From Porticoccus sp964395715 (GTDB taxonomy: Bacteria > Pseudomonadota > Gammaproteobacteria > Pseudomonadales > Porticoccaceae), in the NCBI GenBank assembly GCA_964395715.1, contig CAYNAU010000002.1, positions 594,920 through 658,919 of the forward strand: a stretch of 64,000 nucleotides of DNA, read 5' to 3'. Below the pieces are notes generated by a model that was not told the DNA's origin, searched no databases, and was given only the letters and a program-made list of their open reading frames with translations. This document shows, one piece after another, positions 17,902 through 24,129 of this stretch. Both the position numbers and the translations under genes were made by a program. How positions within the stretch are numbered: the first letter of the stretch is position 1; every line of letters starts with the position of its first letter.

Positions 17902-18286
17902 TTTTGTACGAGATAAAAGCTGTGGCTGATGCCACTAAGCCACCCAGGCCGTAATAAAGCATTTGCATTGGAGCAGGCGGATATTTCGAGAACAAAACAG
18001 CCACGACCGAGATAGCCCCGACCGTGCCAGCCAATGAAACGCAGTAAATGTTGAATAACCGAAGCTTATGAAGGGCAAGTGAAAGTGGAAACCCAACAAT
18101 GAATGTAGATGGGACAACAAAAATGCCAAGCAAGAAGAGCCAAGTACCAAACCAGCTAAGTGTGTAGTGGTGGGTGGTAATACCATCGGGCGTTGTGGTC
18201 GATGAGTACCCCCCTAGAATTGCAAGGATAATAGTCGTAAGTAGACCAGACACCAGCAGAGCTTTCAATATTGCTCGTTTATCCAT
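17855..18286 (-). CDS. integron cassette 8: four-TM membrane protein
   Basis: The 143-residue protein has about four hydrophobic segments (ALLVSGLLTTIILAILGGYS; WLFLLGIFVVPSTFIVGFPL; IYCVSLAGTVGAISVVAVLF; MLYYGLGGLVASATAFIS). No family is recognised. The last dozen or so codons, ending KDAASGAA, are encoded by the attC site itself, so the C-terminus depends on which attC the cassette carries. The ATG follows a GAGAG sequence near the cassette start. Confidence 0.78.
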   Translation of the reverse strand: MDKRAILKALLVSGLLTTIILAILGGYSSTTTPDGITTHHYTLSWFGTWLFLLGIFVVPSTFIVGFPLSLALHKLRLFNIYCVSLAGTVGAISVVAVLFSKYPPAPMQMLYYGLGGLVASATAFISYKNITKSSSKDAASGAA

Positions 18287-18300
18287 GATGCTCTCTTAAA

Positions 18301-18363
18301 ATATAACGCTTGGCTATGGGGTGTAGCGAAGCGGAGTCCCATGCCATAAGCCACTTGTTAGGA
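18301..18363 (-). repeat. attC of cassette 7
   Basis: ATATAAC and GTTAGGA bound a 63-bp site with inner pairing TATGGG/CCCAT and GGC/GCC. Confidence 0.88.
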
Positions 18364-18366
18364 ATT

Positions 18367-18897
18367 TTAAGTAGGCCAGACAACTTCTCTGCCTTTCCAA
18401 AGTTTAAATTCGAAAATTATTACTTCGTTTTTGTCAGAGTTATCTGCATAGCTTAATGTGACTCTGATGTCCCCTTCTTCCCAGTATTTAGACAGATTTG
18501 TATTGTTTTGATCAAACAGCGGTAACCCAACGAAATTTGAGTTTCGCTCTTCATCAAAGTTATCCAGTGTGATTACTCTCTCGAAGGAAATTTCATCACT
18601 GTATGTGCCTTCAGCAGATTCAAGGATGATTTTTTTTAGATGAATTTCTGTTTCTAATGATGAATAAATTATCAGCCGTGAAGAAGGAGCTGAATAGGAG
18701 CGAGTCAGGGAATAAAAACGAGGGAAGAATTCATAATTGCCCTTTTTATAAATAACTTCGTTCCAGTAAGTTTCTTCTGTAGTTATTTCGGGGCCATGAT
18801 TGCTTTCTTTGTATACGTACTTCTCTATCTCGGCAGTAGTGCATCCTATAAGAGATAGCAGTATGAAAATTGGCAGAATAAACCGAAAGTTGAGCAT
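18367..18897 (-). CDS. integron cassette 7: putative lipoprotein
   Basis: The 176-residue product has a lipoprotein signal (FRFILPIFILLSLIGC, lipobox LIGC). The mature domain appears beta-rich (SRLIIYSSLETEIHLKKIIL, DIRVTLSYADNSDKNEVIIF) and ends WKGREVVWPT. No family is recognised. Its ribosome site (AGGAGAAGG) overlaps the attC core box at the cassette start, placing the ATG only 13 bases in. Confidence 0.8.
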   Translation of the reverse strand: MLNFRFILPIFILLSLIGCTTAEIEKYVYKESNHGPEITTEETYWNEVIYKKGNYEFFPRFYSLTRSYSAPSSRLIIYSSLETEIHLKKIILESAEGTYSDEISFERVITLDNFDEERNSNFVGLPLFDQNNTNLSKYWEEGDIRVTLSYADNSDKNEVIIFEFKLWKGREVVWPT

Positions 18898-18903
18898 GCC
18901 TTC

Positions 18904-18951
18904 TCCTAACGCCTAAAGCAGCGGTTTATCCGCTGCCTTTTATTGTTAGCG
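18904..18951 (-). repeat. attC of cassette 6
   Basis: TCCTAAC and GTTAGCG bound the shortest site of the array (48 bp), a near-perfect hairpin with arms AAAGCAGCGG and CCGCTGCCTTT. Confidence 0.9.
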
Positions 18952-18958
18952 GCTGCAT

Positions 18959-19483
18959 TCAAATTCTAAGCCCTTTGTAATGGTAAATACGCTTGTATTT
19001 TAAAAAACAAATAAATATCGCTATTACAAAGAAAAAAGGGGAAACATACATCATTTCTCTATAGCTTTTTACAAAATCCTTATAAGCAAGAAATTCCTGA
19101 TCACCAATTAGCAACTCAGCGTTGTCAAAATACCAACCAAAACGTATCTTGGTTAAAGAAAATTCTTTTTGGTCGATATCACGAATTCTTTTGGATAGAA
19201 GATTACAATCTTCAACCTTTGGGATTCTGACATCTATATGAGTACCGATATTTGAGTTTATTGTTAGGACTACCCTTCGTATATGTTTTGCCTTTTCCTT
19301 GCGACATGAGAAACCATCAAAAGTCCCAGTACGAGTGTGGAGTAACGTACTTTTACCATCACCTGTCGTCTCAGGTAAAAGGAGAAGCAATGAAACATTT
19401 AAAGACAACTGAATGGCAAGGGCAAAAGTGAGGGCATATATAAGCCAAGCAGGCACTCTCTCAATAGTGAAAATTGGTTTCAT
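18959..19483 (-). CDS. integron cassette 6: membrane protein with two TM segments
   Basis: The 174-residue protein has one N-terminal TM (VPAWLIYALTFALAIQLSLN) and one C-terminal TM (MMYVSPFFFVIAIFICFL), flanking a soluble loop of about 100 residues with two Cys (FSCRKEKAKH, VEDCNLLSKR), probably periplasmic. The C-terminus is basic (KYKRIYHYKGLRI). No family is recognised. The start codon is 11 bases inside the cassette. Confidence 0.78.
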   Translation of the reverse strand: MKPIFTIERVPAWLIYALTFALAIQLSLNVSLLLLLPETTGDGKSTLLHTRTGTFDGFSCRKEKAKHIRRVVLTINSNIGTHIDVRIPKVEDCNLLSKRIRDIDQKEFSLTKIRFGWYFDNAELLIGDQEFLAYKDFVKSYREMMYVSPFFFVIAIFICFLKYKRIYHYKGLRI

Positions 19484-19487
19484 AGGC

Positions 19488-19560
19488 TGCTAACGCTTCA
19501 AGCAGGGGCGGTGAAACCGCGTAGCGGTTGCGGCGTCCCTGCTGCCTTGACTTGTTAGGT
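19488..19560 (-). repeat. attC of cassette 5
   Basis: TGCTAAC and GTTAGGT bound a 73-bp site with TCAAG/CTTGA and CAGGG/CCCTG arms. Confidence 0.92.
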
Positions 19561-19562
19561 GG

Positions 19563-19943
19563 CTAGACACGCTCGTAGGGCTTGCCGAACAATAAGTGTT
19601 TAACCACTCGCCACCACACCCGTACAAAAAATACCATTACGTAAACTGAAAACACCGCTGTTACCCAAACTAGTACTGTAATTTCTAGCCATATGCTCAA
19701 ACCAGCCAGACCAAACATAAGGCCAAACAGGATAGTCGTTTTGAACATATCTTTGGCATAGGGATTCTGTATATAAGTCCTGAACCTGGCGCAGAGATAC
19801 TCGCTTACACTTGAAACGCCAGACTGAAGAGACTCTACTTCCAGACCAGATATTTCTGCGGGCGAGTTACACGCTGTACAGCTGTCACTGCCCGCCTGAT
19901 TCGGTGAGCTACAAACACTACAAGTCCAGTCATAGTTCGGCAT
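19563..19943 (-). CDS. integron cassette 5: RanBP2-type zinc-ribbon membrane protein
   Basis: Start ATG at 19943 gives MPNYDWTCSVCSSPNQAGSD..., with a zinc finger of the form W-x-C-x2-C-x10-C-x2-C (residues about 6-23). About 50 polar residues follow, then two TM segments (TTILFGLMFGLAGLSIWLEI and VLVWVTAVFSVYVMVFFV). Total length is 126 residues. The longer in-frame extension to 20033 would cross the neighbouring attC and is rejected. The zinc finger type commonly binds protein or RNA; the role here is unknown. Confidence 0.8.
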   Translation of the reverse strand: MPNYDWTCSVCSSPNQAGSDSCTACNSPAEISGLEVESLQSGVSSVSEYLCARFRTYIQNPYAKDMFKTTILFGLMFGLAGLSIWLEITVLVWVTAVFSVYVMVFFVRVWWRVVKHLLFGKPYERV

Positions 19944-19949
19944 TTGGCC

Positions 19950-20042
19950 ACCTAACGCTCGGCTTTGGGGCGGATTTGAAGCTGCGCAGCAGCGGTAAGG
20001 CCGTCCCAGCCCCGAAGGGGTGATAACAGCCACTTGTTAGGC
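19950..20042 (-). repeat. attC of cassette 4
   Basis: ACCTAAC and GTTAGGC bound a 93-bp site, the longest of the array, with GGCT/AGCC inner arms. It supplies the stop codon of the cassette 4 ORF. Confidence 0.9.
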
Positions 20043-20306
20043 ACTAACATTGGGCTTGGAATAAACCGAAAAATAGTAAATAAATGTAGGAATAAAGAAG
20101 AACAAAAGAGAGCCTAAAACATAGCTCCAATGTCTTTCTTTCCACATGGCCCAAAGCATTGAAACATAGTGAACTAGCAGTGCCATAGAACCGAGCCGGT
20201 AAATGCTTTCAAATACCAAAGACTCAGTTGCTAGCTCATCGGGCAGCAGTATAGCTACTGGGACAAACATCAGTGCAATATAGGTCGAAATCGCAATTAG
20301 CTTCAT
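20037..20306 (-). CDS. integron cassette 4: small membrane protein
   Basis: The 89-residue protein has three hydrophobic stretches (IAISTYIALMFVPVAILL; MALLVHYVSMLWAMW; YVLGSLLFFFIPTFIYYF). No family is recognised. The TAA stop lies inside the attC core box GTTAGGC, so the ORF ends exactly where the recombination site begins. Confidence 0.75.
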   Translation of the reverse strand: MKLIAISTYIALMFVPVAILLPDELATESLVFESIYRLGSMALLVHYVSMLWAMWKERHWSYVLGSLLFFFIPTFIYYFSVYSKPNVSA

Positions 20307-20316
20307 TCTTGATGCT

Positions 20317-20403
20317 GCCTAACGCCCGCCGCACAGGCTGAAGTTGCGAAGCAACGGAAGTCCAGCGCAATTTATTGCGCGAGTGTGCCGGCGCTTGTTA
20401 TAT
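20317..20403 (-). repeat. attC of cassette 3
   Basis: GCCTAAC and GTTATAT bound an 87-bp site with GCCGCAC/GTGTGCCGGC pairing. Confidence 0.9.
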
Positions 20404-20413
20404 GCACGTGCCA

Positions 20414-20866
20414 TTATTTTGGTGGTGCCGTTTTAATTGATAAAGCCATCGCCTCTTTGCGGACACCACCACAAAAGCTTTGTATTTGTTCTTTTGGAGC
20501 ATTAGCCATGTCTTTGGGTACGGTTTGTTTTTGGCTTAAGTAGTACTCATGTGGGCGATTTATATAGCCCTTTAATTCTTCTGGTTTAATTGAACCATTG
20601 TAAGTAAATATTTCTGAGCCAACATTTTTTAGGTGCGCTTTAAGTTTGTCATTTTCATTGGCTGGTAAAGCTAAATTTTCTTGGCAGACATCTAGGTATA
20701 ACTCTATAAGCTGTAACTCTACCTCTGCTTGCTTAGATAGCTTTACAAAATCACCTCTTGTGAAATCTTTATTACTAAGAAATGTCTCCCAATAGGGAAG
20801 TACAGCTTCTTGAGCAAAACTAAAAGCACTTGTGAATAGTAATGCAAATGTTAAATATTTTTTCAA
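20414..20866 (-). CDS. integron cassette 3: secreted hypothetical protein
   Basis: The 150-residue product has a Sec signal peptide (KKYLTFALLFTSAFSFAQEA, likely cleavage SFA-Q). The mature part is helical and contains two Cys (DVCQENLAL and QSFCGGVRK). It starts with TTG at 20866, eight bases after an AGGAAA site. It looks like a periplasmic protein; no family is recognised. Strongly AT-rich. Confidence 0.77.
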   Translation of the reverse strand: MKKYLTFALLFTSAFSFAQEAVLPYWETFLSNKDFTRGDFVKLSKQAEVELQLIELYLDVCQENLALPANENDKLKAHLKNVGSEIFTYNGSIKPEELKGYINRPHEYYLSQKQTVPKDMANAPKEQIQSFCGGVRKEAMALSIKTAPPK

Positions 20867-20883
20867 AGCTCGTTTCCTAGTGC

Positions 20884-20973
20884 ATATAACGCCCCGCTAA
20901 ACGGCGAGCGTCAGCGAGTCCGGTGGAGGCCACGTTCTTTGTGGCCGGAACGTATTTGAGCGGATTGTTAGCT
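20884..20973 (-). repeat. attC of cassette 2
   Basis: ATATAAC and GTTAGCT bound a 90-bp site with CCGCT/AGCGG arms. It shares a 19-bp block with the attC of cassette 9 and contributes the stop codon of the cassette 2 ORF. Confidence 0.9.
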
Positions 20974-21384
20974 GTGAATGATGGCATCACGCTCAAGAAC
21001 CCAACAACGTTCGTTATTTGTAAAACCAATGTGCTCATAATATGAATTGGCTGCCGGCGCGGCAATAAGGATTAACTTACAGCGAGGCCCAAGCTGTTGC
21101 TGGGTCAGTATTTGAAGTTGTTTGCCAACACCTAACTTTTGATAGTTTTTGGAAACAGCCAAATCAGACAAATAGCACGCATAATGAAAGTCGGTCATAC
21201 AGCGAGAAATACCAACCAATTTCTCCGAATCCCAGGCTGTGACTGTGAGATTACTATTTGAGATCATCCCCGCCATGCACTCATGATCTTGAATAGGACG
21301 GCGTTCGCCTAGCGTTGATTCCGCTAGTAACGATATAAATTGATCTGTGCTAATTGGATGATTAATTTTATATTCGATGCTCAT
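20968..21384 (-). CDS. integron cassette 2: GNAT-family N-acetyltransferase
   Basis: The 138-residue protein matches the GNAT fold. Strands and motif A are visible in ACYLSDLAVSKNYQKLGVGKQLQI, where Q-K-L-G-V-G-K is the acetyl-CoA pyrophosphate loop (Q/R-x2-G-x-G/A). A C-terminal NSYYEHIGFTNNERCWVL, the usual Y-x-x-x-G-F segment, follows. The substrate is unknown; such cassettes often modify small molecules or proteins. It is the only clearly cytoplasmic product in the array. The cassette start shares 17 bases with cassette 1. Confidence 0.87.
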   Translation of the reverse strand: MSIEYKINHPISTDQFISLLAESTLGERRPIQDHECMAGMISNSNLTVTAWDSEKLVGISRCMTDFHYACYLSDLAVSKNYQKLGVGKQLQILTQQQLGPRCKLILIAAPAANSYYEHIGFTNNERCWVLERDAIIHS

Positions 21385-21397
21385 AACTTCCTTGTAC

Positions 21398-21474
21398 AGC
21401 TAACGCCTAAAGCACGGGCGGCAAAACCAGAGCGAAGAGGCGGTTTTGACGTCCTGTGCCTTTACTTGTTAGCT
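21398..21474 (-). repeat. attC of cassette 1
   Basis: AGCTAAC and GTTAGCT bound a 77-bp site with TAAAGCACGG/CCTGTGCCTTTA pairing. It gives the stop codon of the cassette 1 ORF. Confidence 0.92.
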
Positions 21475-22032
21475 GCTGCACTTGACGAATACCATGGATT
21501 TAGACCAGGCCCCACTAGGATTAAAGTTCTTAATTAATGGCTCTTTGGTAGAGCCCGTAAATGCCCCCATGCTGTGTGCAATCATGTAGTCGGGAAAATA
21601 GGACGGCGGTGGTGCTGAAATAAGGTATGTGCAAATTTCGCTTTTCCTTAGATCATTGCTATCAAGTGCGTCGATGCTAGAAAACAGCTCACTCCTCTTG
21701 GCCTCTGGTAGAGAGCCAAACTCTTTTGCGAAGAGTGCATTCAGCGCACCATGTGCGGTTTTGTCAGCTACCCTTTGTGTATCAAAGTACGCATAGGCAC
21801 TTGCTACCATGATGAGTTCTGCTGCTTCATTGTATTTGGACGACTCAGCGCAATCTTTTGCACCAGCAGCAATATCAGCTGCGGTGCTTTCTGGACCAAC
21901 AGACGTGGAACTTACGCACGCAAGCGGATTAGTGGCCGCAAGATTACCTTTACTTTCGTAATTGGTGATTTGGGAATTATTTGCGCAACCAACCAAAAAC
22001 ATAAAACAAACAACTGTCAAAAATTTATTCAT
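21469..22032 (-). CDS. integron cassette 1 (attI-proximal): putative lipoprotein
   Basis: The 187-residue product has a lipoprotein signal (MNKFLTVVCFMFLVGCANN, lipobox LVGC). The mature part carries Cys residues and a helical repeat-like region (KYNEAAELIMVASAYAYFD). No family is recognised. As the cassette next to attI it should be the most strongly expressed from the integron promoter. Its TAA stop is within the attC core box. Confidence 0.8.
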   Translation of the reverse strand: MNKFLTVVCFMFLVGCANNSQITNYESKGNLAATNPLACVSSTSVGPESTAADIAAGAKDCAESSKYNEAAELIMVASAYAYFDTQRVADKTAHGALNALFAKEFGSLPEAKRSELFSSIDALDSNDLRKSEICTYLISAPPPSYFPDYMIAHSMGAFTGSTKEPLIKNFNPSGAWSKSMVFVKCSS

Positions 22033-22052
22033 ATGCTCGATATTCCTTGTAC

Positions 22053-22107
22053 AGCTAACAGTAAATTCAAAAGCCTAAGGCTTTATAACACTTTGGCCTT
22101 ATAACAC
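22053..22107 (-). other. attI recombination site with direct repeats
   Basis: The recombination core G-TTAGCT (22053-22059, minus strand) forms the junction with cassette 1. Upstream in the minus sense are two 13-bp direct repeats (22079-22091 and 22095-22107, 12 of 13 identical, containing GTGTTATAA) spaced 16 bases apart, resembling the DR1/DR2 integrase-binding sites of attI1. Extent is approximate. Confidence 0.7.
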
Positions 22108-22237
22108 AGAAACACTCAACGCCCTGATCAGGCTGAATGTCTTTAGTAGCAAGGGATTCAAGTGATTTTGATGGGGAATCAGCTGGGGACAAAACAAGCC
22201 ACCTCCTGTGTTGAAAGACAAATCCTTTGGCCCATTG

Positions 22238-22265
22238 AATATAACTCACTCACCATAAAAATCAA
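22238..22265 (-). promoter_or_regulatory. candidate cassette promoter Pc
   Basis: On the minus strand TTGATT (22265-22260) and TATATT (22243-22238) are separated by 16 bases and point into the cassette array. It lies between the integrase start and attI, the usual place for Pc. The rest of the 320-base interval holds no convincing gene. Confidence 0.5.
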
Positions 22266-22321
22266 TGGGTTAGCAAAACACCAAAGATGTTATAAAGACC
22301 GCGGCTTCTGAAAAAGGGAAT

Positions 22322-22350
22322 TTGACAGGCTTACCCTTCCCTATTACTGT
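22322..22350 (+). promoter_or_regulatory. integrase promoter PintI
   Basis: TTGACA (22322-22327), a 17-base spacer and TACTGT (22345-22350) form a plausible sigma-70 promoter directed at the integrase. The -10 element overlaps the left half of the LexA box. Confidence 0.6.
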
Positions 22351-22364
22351 TTATACGTACAGTA
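22345..22364. promoter_or_regulatory. LexA (SOS) box controlling the integron integrase
   Basis: TACTGT-N8-ACAGTA matches the gammaproteobacterial LexA consensus at all fixed positions. It sits at the centre of a longer inverted repeat (22339-22370, 12-bp arms, 8-bp centre), 16 bases upstream of the start codon. LexA control of integron integrases is established in Vibrio and class 1 integrons. Confidence 0.92.
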
Positions 22365-22379
22365 ATAGGGGTTTTATTC

Positions 22380-23369
22380 ATGGATGATATTAGACACACA
22401 ATTCCTGCACAGCCTGTCCGGTTCCTTGATCAGCTACGTCTCAGCATCCGTCAGGCCGGGTTATCGTATCGCACTGAACAAACCTATATTCATTGGGTTA
22501 AGCGTTATATTTATTTCCATGAAAAACGTCACCCCAAAGATTTGGGTCAGGCTGCTGTAGAGCAGTTTCTTAGCCACCTGGCTGTCAATAGGTCATGCTC
22601 CGCTGGAACTCAGCGAATCGCATTAAATGCACTGATATTTCTTTATAAGCGCTTCATGGGGTTGGATATGGCTCTCCTCGAATTCCAACCTGCCAAGGTG
22701 CATCGGCGCTTACCTGTTGTTTACAGCAGGGAGGAAGTGACCGCGATTATCAACCAACTGAAAGGAACACCAAGACTCATGATTGAACTGCTTTACGGTT
22801 CTGGATTGAGAAGTGCGGAATTGTTATCGCTGCGGGTTAAAGATGTAGATTTTGGGAGTTGCAACATTATTGTCCGAAGCGGAAAAGGTGATAAAGACAG
22901 ATCCACTATGCTTCCGCAACGTTTGATACCGCAATTGAAACTTCAGATAACTAAGGTGCAACAACTTCATGCACAGGATATTGCCGATGGGTACGGTGAC
23001 GTTTATCTTCCCGATGCATTAGCGAGAAAATACCCAAGCGCGGCTAAAGAAACTGCATGGCAGTACCTGTTTCCCTCCACCAAGATCGGGCGTGATCCAC
23101 GTTCGGGTGATCTGAGGCGTCATCATCTACACCCCACAGCACTAACCAAACACATACGCAAGGCGGTGCGAGACGCCGGGATGAACAAGCCTGCAAGAGC
23201 ACATAGTTTTAGACACAGCTTCGCGACTCATTTACTGGAGTCGGGCTACGATTTACGCACAATTCAGGAGTTACTGGGACACTCAGACATTTCAACCACT
23301 GAGATCTATACGCATGTGGTTAATCGTGGGGGCAAGGGTGTTCTCAGCCCGATTGATCGATTAGCCTGA
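22380..23369 (+). CDS. intI: integron integrase (tyrosine recombinase IntI)
   Basis: This site-specific recombinase inserts and excises cassettes by acting on attI and on folded single-stranded attC. The 329 residues include an N-terminal core-binding domain (about 14-95) and a catalytic domain with Arg144 (GSGLRSAELL), His275 and Arg278 (HSFRHSFATHLLE), His301 (GHSDIS) and nucleophile Tyr310 (TEIYTHV). The IntI-specific extra helix between patches II and III is present (ARKYPSAAKETAWQYLFPS), which separates it from XerC/D. The frame is intact, so the integron may be active. Divergent from the array and under a LexA box. Confidence 0.97.
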   Translation: MDDIRHTIPAQPVRFLDQLRLSIRQAGLSYRTEQTYIHWVKRYIYFHEKRHPKDLGQAAVEQFLSHLAVNRSCSAGTQRIALNALIFLYKRFMGLDMALLEFQPAKVHRRLPVVYSREEVTAIINQLKGTPRLMIELLYGSGLRSAELLSLRVKDVDFGSCNIIVRSGKGDKDRSTMLPQRLIPQLKLQITKVQQLHAQDIADGYGDVYLPDALARKYPSAAKETAWQYLFPSTKIGRDPRSGDLRRHHLHPTALTKHIRKAVRDAGMNKPARAHSFRHSFATHLLESGYDLRTIQELLGHSDISTTEIYTHVVNRGGKGVLSPIDRLA

Positions 23370-23495
23370 TCGGGTCAGACAGTACAGTTATACATAGCAC
23401 TTGGATGGCTCATGGACTCCATGACCATAATCTTATAGCCACCTTATATAGCGTGTTTCCATAAGTCTCACAGAGCATCCCTCAACCCAGCAATT

Positions 23496-23897
23496 TTATT
23501 TTTTTTGATTGTCTATAATATCCCACCCTCCGGAACCTCCCTCTCGTTTTACATCACCGATTTCTGCTTCCGGCACCACATGGGTAATGGCATGTTTATA
23601 AATCAGTTGCTCAACGACGGTCACAGGCGGCTTATCACCTTCGCTCCCTAATGTCACATCCAGGATCAGGGTCTCCATTGTGTGCAGAACGAGCTCGCCC
23701 TTCACCTGACTGCCGTTAACCAGAAATACGGTCAACGGAATACCTTCAGCCAGAATCAGTTCATAGAATCGATATTCATCAGTCCACTTGTAGGAGGAGC
23801 CTATATTGGTATCTTTTTGCGCGAGGGAATTACCGGAAAAGCCCAGTAAAAGGCACACCAACACACCATAGCAGAGCTTGCTCACTTGATTCTTCAC
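23496..23897 (-). CDS. Hfq/Sm-like protein with an N-terminal signal peptide
   Basis: GTG at 23897, seven bases after GAGGG, gives 133 residues; the longer frame to 23966 lacks a good site. Residues 1-26 look like a Sec signal (basic start, CYGVLVCLLLGF core, NSLA-Q cleavage). Residues 42-110 resemble Hfq: AEGIPLTVFLVNGSQVKGEL for Sm1, and YKHA (100-103) followed by ITHVVP for Sm2, the Hfq signature, with about 12 extra residues (LGSEGDKPPVTV) between them. Cytoplasmic Hfq rings bind RNA; an exported version would be novel. It lies downstream of intI, convergent with it, and is not a cassette. Export is inferred from sequence only. Confidence 0.75.
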   Translation of the reverse strand: MKNQVSKLCYGVLVCLLLGFSGNSLAQKDTNIGSSYKWTDEYRFYELILAEGIPLTVFLVNGSQVKGELVLHTMETLILDVTLGSEGDKPPVTVVEQLIYKHAITHVVPEAEIGDVKREGGSGGWDIIDNQKK

Positions 23898-24129
23898 GGT
23901 TAAACCCTCGTTTCGCGACACGATAAATGACAATTTCCAACCACTGGGAATATCTACTCCACACAAAGCAGCCGTCGTATCAGTATTGACTATCTGCAGG
24001 ATATTTCCATCAATCTGCCTACCGCTTGTCCGTTACACTCCTTTTACACTTGGTGACACCTTCAAGGAGCAGGCAATAAAAGCCAAATCAAAGTGCAAAG
24101 ACCAGAACTGCCGCGCCCAAACGGGTTTT

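Larger units (their letters stand above)
17249..22370 (-). mobile_element. chromosomal integron: attI, nine-cassette array and SOS-type integrase promoter
   Basis: Nine head-to-tail cassettes run on the minus strand from the recombination point at 22059 to the last clear attC at 17249-17321. Each has one ORF starting near the cassette start, and each ends in an imperfect palindrome bounded by RYYYAAC and GTTRRRY. The integrase (22380-23369) is divergent, the canonical arrangement. ORFs are AT-rich compared with flanking genes, and nearly all are unrecognised. No resistance genes, transposase or sulI-type 3' segment are seen, so this is a sedentary chromosomal integron rather than a mobile class 1 element. 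Confidence 0.93.

Noticed and set aside
19563..20033. Longer version of the cassette 5 ORF
   Set aside because: It would start inside cassette 4's attC; the ATG at 19943 lies at the normal cassette position and starts the zinc finger.
17843..21474. Repeated palindromes as CRISPR repeats
   Set aside because: Repeats differ in length and sequence, are separated by single genes, and no cas gene is present; they fit attC sites.
22067..22249. 60-residue minus-strand frame between intI and cassette 1
   Set aside because: It overlaps attI and the candidate Pc; a coding role is unlikely and no domain is seen.
22380..23369. Integrase as phage or island integrase
   Set aside because: It carries the IntI-specific insertion and is next to attI and an attC array; no phage genes are seen.
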